Source: Climacteris rufus
Lineage: Eukaryota; Chordata; Aves; Passeriformes; Climacteridae
Direction: 5' to 3'
Assembly (NCBI GenBank): GCA_013398175.1
Contig: VZRZ01001925.1
Coordinates: 35,377-99,376, forward strand
DNA: 64,000 nt
Positions 1 through 12,481 of this stretch are shown piece after piece. Made by a program: the position numbers and the translations under genes. Below the pieces are notes generated by a model that was not told the DNA's origin, ran no database searches, and was given only the letters and a program-made list of their open reading frames with translations. The stretch's first letter is position 1, and each line of letters begins with the position of its first letter.

Positions 1-64
1 TGGGACATGGCAGTGCGGTGCCGGGTCAGTCCGGGCGCGGTGCTGAGCGCTGGCCGTGCCGCAG

Positions 65-889
<825 letters not shown>

Positions 890-1650
890 CGAGGGAGCCG
901 AGCAGCGGGCGGAGCCGCCCCAGCCCGCGGCCCATCTATGCACCTCCCTCCCGGCCGAACCCAGCCCTGGCCATGCCAAGGAGACTGCAGCCCCCACGGG
1001 ATCACGCCACCCCCACCAAGGAAAAGCACATCCAGCCGGGAAAAACCCTTCCCGGGGCGTTCGGGGGCAGCAGTGGGGTGAAACCCCCTTGGATGGCAGC
1101 GCCGGGACTTCTCCGGTCCCTTCTTCCCCTCCTCCCTCGGCGGCTGGAGAAGCCCGGTGGGAGCCCACGAGTGGACACGTGGCCATCACCCCAGTGCCTT
1201 GAGAGATGCTATTTTCTGTACAAAGAACCCGTTTGTACCCGTGTTTTGTATTTATATTGCCCACTTCAAACGCCGAGGCGGCAGCTCTGCCCCGCCTGGC
1301 GTGGACCCCTCGGAGAGTCCCCAGGGCCTGCAGCACAAGGACACGTGTCTGTTTTCCACACAGGCAACCCAAGGGCTGGAGGCCACAGCCAGCTCTGAAG
1401 TGCTTCAGAGACAGGAACTGCAGATCAGCTGTGTTTGCCAAATTTTCCCATATTGTACGGAATGATAGGAACCACTTGTGTGTCAGAGTTGGACGGTTCG
1501 TTTGGTTTTGTGCACTCTGGGGTCACTTTATTTCTGGGTTTGTGGGGGAGGGTTGTCAGGTGGCTGCTGCAGAAAAACTTCTTTGGTGAACCAAAAGATT
1601 CTGCATGAAAATGCCTTTTTTTGGGGTTCAATAAACCTTGCAGATCACAA
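890..1650 (+). other. SNTA1: SNTA1 3' untranslated region
   Basis: This runs from the stop codon to the first good polyadenylation signal, about 760 nt. It is GC-rich at first and becomes T-rich after about 1,430. No repeat was recognised in it. The end point is inferred from the signal at 1,630, not from transcript data. Long open frames on either strand here have no recognisable homology. Confidence 0.75.
1630..1635 (+). promoter_or_regulatory. SNTA1: SNTA1 polyadenylation signal AATAAA
   Basis: A canonical hexamer lies 741 nt after the SNTA1 stop in an AT-rich stretch, followed by GT/T-rich sequence downstream. Cleavage is expected 10-30 nt after it. Confidence 0.75.
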
Positions 1651-1655
1651 CCAGC

Positions 1656-2207
1656 AGGAGCCAAGATCTGTCTCCTGGTTTCTCTTGGAGAAGTAGAAAA
1701 TGAGTTTGTGGGTGATGCCTGGGCTGAGCCTTGGGATGTTTTCCACTAGGAGAAGGAAGGGGTTTGCCTGGAGGCTGTGGGACATTGCTGTGAGCTGCTG
1801 GTGCTGGTCTGGGGGTGCTGGGGACACTGTGTGGGAGTGTCAGGGGGGGACAAAAAAGCTTTTAAGTGATGCCAGATGGGTTTGGATTCCCTGCACTTCA
1901 GGATGCTCAGTGGAGGGGGAGCAATTTCCAAGCTCAAAAATGTTGTGTTTTGCTTTTTATATTTTTGTTTTTCCAGTAAAAGCAGCTGCCTGGCTGAGCA
2001 GCAGCAGAGGCTTGGAAAGTTGTTGGGACAACAGCAAAGGGCTCTGTTTGCATCACTGCAGTGCCAAGTTCTGGGTTAACCTTCTCCTTTTGTCCTGGCC
2101 CTGCACGTGGGGGAGCCTGGAGTCTCCCAGGAAAGCCATTAGCCAGGGAGAATAACACTCAGGCTGCAGGCAGAGAACAGCCACTAATTAGCAGCAAAAT
2201 AATATCA
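1656..2207. other. Intergenic, no feature seen
   Basis: G/T-rich sequence just downstream of SNTA1. No convincing exon, RNA gene or recognised repeat was found. Confidence 0.5.
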
Positions 2208-2372
2208 GAGAAGCTGTGGCTGCCCCATCCCTGGAAGTGCCCAAGGCCGGGTTGGACAGGGCTTGGAGCAGCCTGGGACAGTGGGAGGTGTCCCTGCCCA
2301 TGGCAGGGCTGGCACTGGATGGGCTTTAAGGTCCCTTCCAACCCAGACCTTCTGTGGTTCTGTGATTTTTAA
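2208..2372 (+). mobile_element. CR1 LINE 3' fragment
   Basis: The CR1 3' end in plus orientation: GAAGCTGTGGCTGCCCCATC near the start, the CCATGGCAGGG block, then CTTTAAGGTCCCTTCCAACC and TTCTGTGATT. It is 5'-truncated, as most avian copies are. Confidence 0.9.
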
Positions 2373-2596
2373 TGTCAGGCATTCTGCTGCCCTATGGAGG
2401 GGGAAGCCTTGAGGGAGGTGTTGGGGTGCCACTCGTGGTTTTGCCACGTGCTGAGCTGCTCCCCAGGGCAGGGAGCCTGATGCTGGGGCAGCCTTTGGTG
2501 TGCAGCGGGGGAAGCTGCAAAAATGGAAGGAAATCCATAGAAATTCAGAGCAACAGGGGCAATGAGGTGTGTGTGGTCTGAGCAGGGAGGAGCCCT

Positions 2597-2805
2597 AGAA
2601 TCACAGGTTTGGGTTGGAAGGGACCTTAAAGCCCATCCCATCCCACCCCCTGCCGTGGGCAGGGACACCTCCCACTGTCCCAGGCTGCTCCAAGCCCTGT
2701 CCAACCTGGCCTTGGACACTTCCAGGGATGGGGCAGCCACAGCTTCTCTGGGCAGCCTGTGCCAGGGCCTTCCCACCCTCCCAGGGAAGAAGAAGGAACA
2801 GCTGA
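2597..2805 (-). mobile_element. CR1 LINE 3' fragment, inverted relative to the copy at 2,208
   Basis: Minus-strand CR1. It begins with reverse-complemented tail (GGTTTGGGTTGGAAGGGACC) and runs through the CCTGCCGTGGGCAGGGACAC and CAGCCACAGCTTCTCTGGGC blocks. About 225 bp separate it from an opposite-facing copy. Confidence 0.9.
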
Positions 2806-3484
2806 TTTGGTGTAAGAAATTGTTCTTATGGGGTGCATCAGCACTCAGCTGCACAGCTCCTGGCAGGGCAGGGTGATGGAGAGGAAGGGAGTGTCCCATT
2901 CCTCCCAGCACAGCCCCATGGCTGCCACAGGAATCCCTTATGATGAACAAGCCCATACTTTATATCACACATAACTGTCAGATTTCCAGGAGACCTGGCA
3001 AAATGGATTTGCAAAAGAAAAAAAGGAGATTTCCCCCTCACCCACGTTTCTAACTGTTAAATCAATACAACAAGTAATTTAGAAACAGATGGTGTATTTT
3101 TCTATGATCAAAAGCATGTCAGCACAAGGAAAGACATTATTACTGCAATTTACCTTCCTCTTCTTGCCCTGCAGCCATTACTCTTTGGGGTTCATTGCAA
3201 TAAAAGAGGGAATCACTCCCAATCCAGGGCAGATTTCCTGTCAGTCCTGTCAGACCACAAACTGCTTTGACTTTCCCAGTGCTGCTTGGGCTCTGTCCTG
3301 CTGCATGCCTTAGCTGGGAAGGAAATAGCCCAGTCTGGAGATGGATATTTATTTTCTTAGATTTCTTTGCATTTAGGAAGGGTATACAGATTTTTTTACC
3401 CTCCTGTATTTTATGGTTTCTCAGGCTCTTCACCCTTCTGCCCTCATCCTTCACTTACTTCACTTCACATCCCTTTTCCCCGGC
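2806..3484. other. Intergenic, no feature seen
   Basis: Ordinary sequence with mixed AT content. No exon-like homology and no repeat recognised. Confidence 0.45.
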
Positions 3485-3912
3485 TGAGGTCCTGCAAAGA
3501 GGCCTGAAAATAAGACAACTGCCTCTTCTACAGAGGGGCTGGAGCACCAGGAGGGGCTGAGGGAGCTGGGGGGGCTCAGCCTGGAGCAAAGGAGGCTCAG
3601 GGGGCCCTGCTGGCTCTGCACAGCTCCTGCCAGGAGGGGCAGCCAGGGGGGTCGGGCTCTGCTCCCAGGGAACAGGGACAGCCTCAAGTTGTGCCAGGGA
3701 AGGTTTAGGTTGGATATCAGGGGAAATTTCTTCACTGAAATAGCGTTTAAGCATTGGGACAGGCTGCTCAGGGCAGTGGTGGGTCACCATCCCTGGAGGT
3801 GTTCAAAAGCCATGCAGATGTGACCCCTGGGGACATGGTTTAGTGGGCGGTTAAGGGGTGGGCTCAGTGATCTTGGAGTGCTTTTCCAACCTCGATGATT
3901 TTGTGATTCCAT
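3485..3912 (+). mobile_element. CR1 LINE fragment, second subfamily type
   Basis: Plus orientation. It contains the GGAGCACCAGGAGGGGCTGA block, GGTTTAGGTTGGATATCAGG and CATCCCTGGAGGTGTTCAAA, and ends CCAACCTCGATGATTTTGTG. The tail (TGATCTTGGAGTGCTTTTCC) differs from the CTTTAAGGTCCC type, so at least two CR1 lineages are present. Confidence 0.88.
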
Positions 3913-5544
3913 AACTGAGTGATGTGGGGCCTTGTAACATAAACCACACAGAAAGAGAGGTCAGAAACTGCCTCCCCAGGAGGATCCTGTGGTAGCTGGA
4001 GGTCTCTCCCCCTCAGCCCAACAGCATCTTTGATTCCTGGGAAGATGTCTGGAGAGGTGGTGCCAGCATCCTGGGGACCCTGGGTGTTTTTCAGGTACCA
4101 AAGAATCAGTTCCAGAGCTCATCACAGACTCCACAGTCTTGGAGGGAAAACACTGCATTTATTCCCTAAAACTCCTCATTTTCCTAAAATTCCCCATTCT
4201 CATTGATGTAAATGTTCAGAAACCTTCAGACATCTGCAATCATGGAATTTCTCTGCCCAGGGAAGATTTTGGGGTTGGCAGCAGGGACTGGATCCTGGTG
4301 CAGGGTGGCATCTGTATGGAATGATGAACACTCCTGCTTGGGACCACCATGCTATTCCCTGAAGAGGAGTAGAAGCTCCTAAGGGTTTTATTCTGCCAGG
4401 CAGAAGGATTTATATTTTTAAAAACAGCTTTAAAATAAACATAATTTTAAAAATGAATATAATGAACTCTGCTTATGGAGCTGGGATGATGGGAATGGGC
4501 TCGGGTTAAAAGCAAATTTCCTCAATTCGGTCACTTTAAGGCAACTGGAGCTTTGTTAGGTCACCATGACTGGAACAGCTCAGGAAAAGGGGAATTTAAA
4601 GGAGTGTGGATGTCGGGGAATGGGAAAGGGAGAGGGAATTGTCCTGTTCTGCTCTCTACATGGAGCTCCTGGGATTGCCAGAGTGGGGTTAAAAGGGGAT
4701 GGAGGTGGAGGGGCGGAGGCTTTGGCATCCAACCACTTTGGTGCCAACCTCCCATGCAGGGGGAGAGGTGGGTGACACCGGTGGGGGTGACAGCAGCCCA
4801 GTCCTGCTGCAATCCCAGCCCTTGGGAAGCAAATCCAGCCAGGCCACGGCCGGCTGAGCTCTGTTCCCTCCCCAGGGAAACCCAGCACTGGCGGCATCCC
4901 CGGCAGCAACGTCACGGGCAGGAGCGTTCCCCAGAAATGGCTTTTCCAGGCCTGAAACCTCGCCCTGACTGCAGGAGCTGCAGAGGGAAGAGAGAGATGC
5001 AGTGGGAAGAGTGATTAGGTTGTCCCCAGGTGTTTGCTCAGCCCTGGCAGAACACAGTTTCCCTCCCGATACCGCTTGTACTTTCCATTAGTCAGCTCTG
5101 ACCTTTCGGTGCCGTAATCAAACAAGACAACCCAACACTTAAATCTGAGCGTTTAGCGCTGACATTTACAATTGGTTCTCGAGTTGGAGAGACCAAATGA
5201 AAATTTCCTGGCAGACAGCATGCTGCAGGGCAGGGGAATCAAATAATTCCTCTGCTGGATCGCCAGCGTGCCGGCCCCCTTTGGCTGCCCGGTGGTATTT
5301 GGGCTGGAACTGTGCCATTGGAAAGTCAATATTCACCTGGAGTTTGTGTGATCCCACGGACACAGCCCCATCGGGGTGTGAGGAAACTGCATTTGGCATT
5401 TGATGGATGGAAACAGGAGTGATCTTACCCAGGAGGGAGCCCTGAGGGGGCGGGGAAGCTGCATTCAATGTTCGGGATCTGCGGCGGTGATGAGGATGTT
5501 TTCTCTCATTCAGCCTCTCCTGGAAAGTGAGCACTTGGTGTATC
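3913..5544. other. Intergenic; possible conserved element at 5,040-5,410
   Basis: No coding gene recognised. The last 400 bp are repeat-free and have several CpG-containing unique words, unlike the surrounding CR1-rich sequence. The element is a guess that needs an alignment. Confidence 0.35.
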
Positions 5545-5724
5545 CTGTGGCACATCCCTCAGTGCATTTCTTGGTGCTCCCTGTGGCACATCCCTCAGTG
5601 CATTTCTTGGTGCTCCCTGTGGCACATCCCTCAGTGCATTTCTTGGTGCTCCCTGTGGCACATCCCTCAGTGCATTTCTTGGTGCTCCCTGTGGCACATC
5701 CCTTGCTGCATCCCTTGTGGCTCC
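5545..5724. repeat. 36-bp minisatellite
   Basis: Four identical 36-bp units sit head to tail (5,545, 5,581, 5,617 and 5,653), each starting CTGTGGCACATCCCTCAGTG. A diverged fifth copy covers 5,689-5,724. The unit is 12 codons long, so open frames run through it on both strands; I read those as by-products of the period. Confidence 0.95.
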
Positions 5725-6365
5725 ACAGCCCCACTCGTGCCCTGTGCTGGCAGCTGGGCTGGGCCAGCCCTGGGCACATCCCTGGGCAGGGATGGCCTTT
5801 TCCAGCCTCTGGTTCTTCCAGGGAACCAAGCCCTGCTTAGTGGTGTTTGTCTGGTGAGGATAAAAGGACATGGGGATGTGCTGAGAGCCAAAACACCCCT
5901 GTGAGCAGCCAGGTCCTGCACTGTGCCTCCCCTTGTCCTCACACAGTGTCTGCTCCCATGGGATAACTTCCCACTGGAGCCACTTTATGAAGTTAAATCT
6001 ATTAAAAAAGGATCTGGGCAAGGTTTCCCACTCTGTTGTTCCAAACAGCAGCCAGAGCAGGCAGGCTGCAAACCAGGACAGCACAGCTCCCTCTGCCCTG
6101 CCCAGGAACAGCCTCATCCCATAAATAGGCTTAAACAGTCCAAAATACTCAGAATCTTTTAGTATTTCCTTAGTGCAACATTTGAATAAATTAATATATT
6201 TGTTTGAATTACAGAAAACTTGAGCTATCCAAAAGGCTCTTGCTGTATTTTCCCAGTGTTGCTCCATGTGCTGCTTTCCTGAAGCTCCCAAGTTTCCTGT
6301 GCAGGGACATCCCAGTAGGATTTGACAGCAGAACTGGGATCAGCATTTGTGTCTACAACCACAAA
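5725..6365. other. Intergenic, no feature seen
   Basis: No recognisable exon or repeat. The 3' part (about 5,990-6,220) is AT-rich. Confidence 0.45.
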
Positions 6366-6455
6366 TTCTTGGGGTTGTCCCATACAGGGCCAGGAGTTAG
6401 ACTTGATGATCCTTGTGGGTCCCTTCCAACTCAGGATATTCCACAAGTTTTGAAA
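6366..6455 (+). mobile_element. CR1 LINE tail fragment
   Basis: A short plus-oriented tail: GGGGTTGTCC, GGGCCAGGAGTTAGACTTGA, GATCCTTGTGGGTCCCTTCC and AACTCAGGATATTCC. The same subtype recurs at 8,735, 9,838 and 52,008. Confidence 0.85.
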
Positions 6456-7931
6456 AACTATATTTATTTTTTTTTAAGGCTTATTTCTCACTTTTATCAA
6501 ATTGCACCTAAAAATTGCACTTTAAATGTGGTCAGCTCTCAAATGTGAGTCTGTGCTTGGGCACCCAAGCATCCCATCCTGCTCTGTGGGTGCTGCTGGC
6601 AGGCAGGGGTGGGAGGCAGGGATGTGCCCCCAACCTGCAGGGACCCCAGTGCCGCATCCTGATAATTGATAATTGATATTTTCCCTTGTGCCCGCTGGGC
6701 TGCTGCTTCCTCCCATGTTCCTGCTCCTTTCACTCTATGGAAAACTCTTGTTCCCCCCTGGTGCTGGGTGCTGGCTCCCCTTCCAGCTGGCTCCTGTGCC
6801 ACCTCTGTGGGAGCAGGACCTGGTATGGGATCTCATGGATGGCAGGAGAAACGAGCCATGGGCAACCCTCTTGTCCCACTGGTGTTAGAGGGAAAGCAGA
6901 TTGGGGAAAGGTGTTTAATTTGTTTGACTCTCCCCAAAACGCTCGGGGCAGCCAGTGGGGGAGGTTCCAGCCGTGTCCTGGGGTGGAATCTCCTTGTCCT
7001 GAGGGGACAGAGCAAGTTGGTGCAGGCAGGGAGATGCTGTGCCCAGGTGGCACCTCTCAGTTCAGCTGCAGGTTTCCCTCAGTCTCTTTGAGCAACCTTT
7101 ACCTCTCCACGCCTCTGTTTCTGCAGCACTGGCTCTCCACAAGGCTTAGGGGGGGATATAAACACCTTTTACCTGGTTTCCCAGCACCAGGTGAGGACAT
7201 TCCCTTTTCTTCCTTCTTTCCCTTCCCCAGCTGCTGTTTCCCTGCACCACACACTGCCCAGGAGCTTGACATCCCCTCCCAGGGCTCTCCTGGGTGCCCC
7301 AGCTAAATCCACTCTGTACCCACTTCATCTGCTTCCTTCTAAGACTTCAGGAAGAAAGTTTTTGCCTTATTGTAGGCAAATCTTTATGTTTCTGGAGTTT
7401 TTGCTCTCTTGGGAGTTTCTGTGTCATTTCACTCATTTCTACTATTTTTAGTTACAGATAAAATAACAATAAAAGCTGAGAGCACAGGGAGAGGGAAGCA
7501 AATGGGTCTCATGCAGCACCCCTGGTCCTGATGAAATAAAAGGAAAAGAGCCCACAGGTGACACCTGGATCAGCCTCCTCACCATGGAACAAGGGGGCAG
7601 CAGTGTGGATGCTGTCACCAACAACACTGGGGGCAAATTCAGCAGAAATCAGATGTTCTCACCCCAGCTCTGCTGCTCCTCTGCTTTGGGAGCAGGGATG
7701 TGTTGGCTTCGTGCCTCAGTTTCCCTCTCTGTGTAAAGGGCACATCCCTGCTCCCTCCCAGTGTGTGCTGACAGCAGAAGCAGAGCACAGTCCTGCACCA
7801 TGAAGTGTCCCAGGGGATGAAAAGCTTTGGGAAAAGTCCTGTAATGTCCTTGTCCATGTGTGATCCCTTTCCAAATGTCAGTGTTATGGCACTTGTTTGT
7901 AAGGAGATGCTGGAGTAAAAAATGGAATTCT
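6456..7931. other. Intergenic, no feature seen
   Basis: Open frames here have no recognisable homology and no flanking splice pattern that makes a gene. Nothing further can be supported. Confidence 0.45.
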
Positions 7932-7986
7932 TCTATCTATCTATCTATCTATCTATCTATCCATCCATCCATCCATCCATCCATCT
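7932..7986. repeat. Compound (CTAT)n(CCAT)n microsatellite
   Basis: About seven CTAT units switch directly to about six CCAT units, a pure tetranucleotide array of some 55 bp. It is probably length-polymorphic. Confidence 0.97.
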
Positions 7987-8734
7987 GTATCTCAGTTTAA
8001 TATATCCATTTAATTTCCCTGTCTGTGCTCTCAAACAGATGAGGTTTCAAGAGGCTCAGGACCCAAGTGGGGCCCAACTGACAACCAGAAAATACAGGTT
8101 TGCTTTACAGAAACAGGATGCAAACCACAGAAAATTGGACTTGTTTTTAGAACACTCACTCAGGAGTCCAGAAATGGGATTTAATGTATGATGTGATGAG
8201 ATACAGATGAGATCTGTTCAGAGTTTCTGTATTTTTGTTATATTATATATTATCAATTCTGCACAGGAGATTTCCCCCCCAAAAAAAATTTCCTTCTGCA
8301 AACAGAAGATTGTTTCTGAAGGCTTTGCTGTACTGGTGACATATCCATATGCAATATGAATGACCTGTTGTTTCAGAAGATGATAATGGGAATACATATC
8401 AAATTTAAAAAAAAAAATAAAATCAAAGCATGTAGATCAGGAAAAATTGCGGAATTTCCAATACCCAGAAAGCTTCTGCTCCAGCAAAGGGCACGTAGCC
8501 ATGGCAACAGGAGCCCTCACTGTCACGATAATAAAAAAATATATTATTCTAGGAGAGCTCTTAAAAGGGAAATATACATTTTGCTGAGGTGGATGGTGAA
8601 ATATTGTGCAACAAAGTGAAGAATGAGCCAGAAGAGTCCAGCAAGTGATCCCAGCAGTTCTGTCACTTTTCACAGGCAGGGATGGGGATGCAGCCCCAGC
8701 AGGAGGATGGGGAGGAATCCCCAGGCCAGACCCA

Positions 8735-8792
8735 GGAGCTGAACTTCACTGACCCTTGTGGGTCCCTCCCAGCTCAGGATATTCTGTGATCC
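8735..8792 (+). mobile_element. CR1 LINE tail fragment
   Basis: A short tail only: GAGCTGAACTTCACTGACCC, TTGTGGGTCCCTCCCAGCTC and AGGATATTCTGTGATCC. It is the same subtype as the copy at 6,366. Confidence 0.75.
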
Positions 8793-9834
8793 AGGGCTTG
8801 GCTGCCTCCAGCTCCTCCACACCCCCCTGCTCGTGGCTCAGAGACCACGGTGGGTGAGCTGAGCCCTCGTGTGCACCTGGAGGGACACAGAGCCAGTGGG
8901 AAAAGCAGGAGCTGAGGGGCTGTGCTGCTGCAGGGGAGCCCAGAGAGCCCTGCTGGGCTCTGGTGGCAGAGCCAAAGCCCCACTGTCAGTGGGGGCATCC
9001 TCATGGCATCACATCCCCCTGGACTGCAGGGCACACACACTCCCAAACCAGCAGGCTTGCAGCTTTTGGCAAAGAGAAAATTGTGGAAAATCAGCATATT
9101 GGCTGAACTTTTCCTGGGTTTGAATTTTGTGAAGAGGCTAAAAACTCGTGCTGGCAAGTCAGCATTTCCCCAGTGGTGAAAAAGGGATGTGTTTGCAGAA
9201 AACTTTGGGAAAAGGAAGAGAAGGAAAAAGCTGTGTTTTCCCCTATAGAATACTCAGGATTTTGTACCCAGCAGGAAGCAAGGGGTGACCTGCTCAGTGG
9301 ACACTTGAGGTGTCCAAACTGCAGTGGGCCCAACTGCTCAGCCTGCCTGGGGTGGGAGGGTGGGAACCCTGTGGGAACCACCCTGCCCCGGGTGTGGAGC
9401 ACCTGGCTGGACCTCCAGGTCCCCTTCCCATGGCCCGCCATCCCCAGACAAGGGGGGATGTCCTGGTGGCTGCAGGACTGTCCATGGAGGAGCAGATCTG
9501 AAGCACAGGGTAGGGAGAGATCTCCTGGAAGCAACAGAGCCTGTGAGTGCGGGGGCTGCTCTGCTTTGGGGCTGTCCCATGGCTCTCTCTGGGTTTTGGG
9601 GTTCAGTCTGGGGCATCTCAGGGTCCTGCCTGCTGACAGCACCGAGGTGAGGGGTAAAAACAGCCTCTTGGGGCACCCCAGCCTGAACCCCTCCTGTGGG
9701 TGCTGTCTGCAGTGTGGAGCAGGGAACCTGACCCAGGAATGGAGACAGAAAGGGAAAAAATGGCCTCAAAACCAGAGGCTGCATCCCCCCTGCTGTGACC
9801 TCTCTGCCACCTGGGATGCCTTCATGGGTCTCAT
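8793..9834. other. Intergenic, no feature seen
   Basis: A GC-moderate stretch with several chance open frames. No family recognised. Confidence 0.45.
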
Positions 9835-9937
9835 GGGGGGATTTTTGGGGTTGTCCTATGCAGGGCCAGGAGCTGGACTTCCATAATCCCTGCGGGTCCC
9901 TTCCACCTCAGGGTATTCCATGGTTCTGTGGATGTGT
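9835..9937 (+). mobile_element. CR1 LINE tail fragment
   Basis: Plus orientation: GGGGTTGTCCTATGCAGGGC, then CAGGAGCTGGACTTCC and GCGGGTCCCTTCCACCTCAG, ending GGTATTCCATGGTTCTGTGG. Confidence 0.85.
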
Positions 9938-11572
9938 GAGCTGTTATTTCTCCCTCCTCCTGCTGCACACTGACTGTGGGGACCCTTCCACACTCACACC
10001 CATCCAGGGCAGATTGGCAGCACTGTCCAGGAGATCTCTCCTGGCAAAACACCTTGGAAATATTTCTGGATCCTTCTGAGTGCCAAGGGAAGGAAAGTGG
10101 CACCCCTGGCTGCTGCTGGCACTCTGCACCCTTGCCCGAGCTCCCTCTCCAAGGAGAGCACAAACCTGGGGCTGAAATAATCTGCTGCCCAGAGAAAACC
10201 CTCCCTGGGCATCCTTGCAGCAGGGAGAAGTCATCCCATGGATATATTGGAGGAAATGGGGGCTCTTGAGACCCACAGATAACACAGGACTTGGGCACTG
10301 CAGCTTGGCTCCACTGCCCCACAGCTCATCCCCACCCCAGGGAGGTTATCACAGCTCGGGGCAGTGAGAGCTGAGTGGATGGTAATTCCCACAACCTTTA
10401 TGTTTGGAGGGAAGCCAGAGCTGCACAAGTTGCCTGCAGAGCCCCTGGTTGTGCCACCACTGGGGCCAGTGGCAAGTGCAGCACCCCCTGTGCTGGGGGG
10501 GCTTTGCTCACATTCCCACCAAACACTGGGGCCAGGGAGCTGAGGGATCCCAGCCCTGTGACCCCACAAACCTGGGCTGGAGCCCCCACCTCCAGATCCT
10601 GCAGGCAAGGGGGGATTTGCTCTGGGTGCCACTGGATGTGGCTTTCAGCATCCTGAGCCTCCCCTTTTCCCTGGTGGACAGGCACTGATATCCACGTTAT
10701 TTCAGCCTGAAGCAGGAATTGAGGTTCTTGGCTCCAGGGCAGTGTTAATGCCCAGCACAGGCCAGCAGAGCTATAAATGTATGAACACCTCCCTTCTCCC
10801 TCAGAGAGCAAATCCCAAATTACACCCGAAGCCACCAGCAATGGGCCAGAGCGTGTCTTTCCAGCCAGAATGATCCCAGGGCTCTGGAAATTTAGGAAAC
10901 GTCTCCTTCAGGCATCCCAAAATACCAGTGGCTTTCCCCCTTCCATTAGATCCTTAAGCACATCTATAAACTGCAAAATAAGTGCAGTTTATAAAAATAT
11001 CCCTGAAACTCGGCCAGAGCGGGAAGGTGGGAGGTGGATGCTGGCGGCTGGTGGCAGAGGGGGGTGTCGGGACAGGTCTGTCCCCTGCCACCCCCTCTGA
11101 AGGGACCCCCGGCAGATCCAGCTGAGGGTCTCCTCCGGGCGCTGCTGGAAAACGGGCACGGGAAACGGGATAAAGAGGGAGAGCAGGGACTGGAGATCGT
11201 CCGAGCATCTTCTGCCACCCCTGGAGTCACCCCTGCTCCGACCCGGCACCGTGCCAGAGGCAAGGGGGATTTTTTTGGGGCTCCAAAGGGGGAATTTTGG
11301 TTGAAGTGCATCCCTGGGCAGGGCGCAGCTGCCGTGCCCAGGGCGCTGCAGGGGGAGCTCGTGCCGTGCGGCTGCTCCAGCCCTGCTCATCCCGCCGGGA
11401 TGCTCCTCCTGCTCCCAGGAAATCGCTTCCGCTGAGCAGAAGTGTCGCTTCTTGTGAATAACCGAGGAGAAACGGAGGGTGTGAGGTCTCGCTCCGAATG
11501 ATCCCGCTGGCACCTGGGACAGGCGGGCTGGGAAAGCCTGGAAAAGGGCAGGAGAACCTAGAGCCCCTTCCA
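9938..11572. other. Intergenic; CpG-richer stretch at 11,020-11,560
   Basis: No gene recognised. From about 11,020 the sequence gains CpG dinucleotides (CCGGGCGCTGCTGG, CATCCCGCCGGGATGC, GTCGCTTCTTG). This is weak for a CpG island and no first exon can be assigned to it. Confidence 0.35.
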
Positions 11573-11680
11573 GTGCCTGAAAGGCTCGAAGAGAGCTGAA
11601 GGGGGACTTTGGACAAGGGTCTGGANGTGCCTGAAGGGGCTCGAAGAGAGCTGAAGGGGGACTTTGGACAAGGGTCTGGA
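11573..11680. repeat. 53/54-bp direct duplication joined by a single N
   Basis: Copies at 11,573-11,625 and 11,627-11,680 both run GTGCCTGAA…GGGTCTGGA and are nearly identical. The only ambiguous base in the window (11,626) sits exactly between them. This looks like an assembly join or a collapsed tandem repeat. Confidence 0.95.
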
Positions 11681-11943
11681 GTGGCAGGGTGGGGGGAATC
11701 CCACTGCCAGAGGGCGGGGTTAGATGGGACATTGGGAAGAAATTCTTCCCGGTGAAGGTGGGGAGGGGCTGGGATGTTTTCTGGAATTCCCAGAGAAGCA
11801 GTGGCTGCCCCATCCCTGGAAGTGTCCAAGGCCAGTCTGGACAGGGCTTGGAGCATCCTGGGACAGTGGGACACGGCAGGGGTGGCACTGGATGGACTTT
11901 AAGGTCTCTCCTGACCCAAACCATCCTGGGATTCTGTGATACC
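11681..11943 (+). mobile_element. CR1 LINE 3' fragment
   Basis: Plus orientation. It contains GAAGAAATTCTTCCCGGTGA and GCTGCCCCATCCCTGGAAGT, with tail GGACTTTAAGGTCTCTCCTG and ATTCTGTGAT. Its 5' edge abuts the duplicated segment around the N. Confidence 0.9.
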
Positions 11944-12481
11944 TCCAGAGCTTCATCCTGGCTGGAGCTCAGCTAAATCCTGAAATGAGCCAGGAGGAGC
12001 TGCAGTTTTTGGGTTTATGCTGCTCATGATCACCCCAGCTGATCTCTCTGCTTTTCTGGGTTCTCGTGCCCATTTCCAGGAGCAGCCTTGAGTTCTGTTT
12101 GCTGACACTCACCCAACACCCCGGACCACGGGCTGCCCCAGCAGATGGGCACAGGGTGCAGGTGGCAGCAGAGACCGTGCGGACTCCAAGGCTCCCTTTG
12201 GGAGGCAGGCTGCATCTCAGGCTCCTGCCGGGCAATCTCACGATTTGTAACAAGGACAGAGAATTTTCTCACCTGATTTACTTTCCTACCAGCCAGGGAA
12301 GGTTCAGAATGAACTGTGTGCAGGGGGAAAGGCCCCAGGATGCTGCAGCTGGGGTGGAGCCAGGGGGACACCCAGGTACCCCCAGCTCTTTGCACACAGA
12401 TGGGAGATGTGAGCCTCCCATCCACTGTGCCCAGGGAAAACTCAGCTCAAGGAAAACTCAGCTCAAGGTCTCCCTGGGATG

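Noticed and set aside
2614..2805. Open frames reading MEGTLKPI / LQALSNLALDTSRDGAATAS, recurring at many positions
   Set aside because: They are translations of CR1 3' ends on the antisense strand, not genes.
5545..5724. CRISPR-like array (36-bp repeats)
   Set aside because: The units are directly adjacent with no spacers, and the genome is a vertebrate's.
5506..6291. A 261-codon minus-strand frame with a repeated peptide
   Set aside because: The repeats come from the 36-bp minisatellite, whose period is a multiple of three. No flanking homology supports a protein.
11020..11560. CpG island with a hidden promoter
   Set aside because: CpG is only moderately raised and no first exon, TATA box or downstream gene on either strand could be assigned.
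10989..11924. A 311-codon minus-strand open frame
   Set aside because: It crosses the N, the duplication and a CR1 tail, so the frame is accidental.
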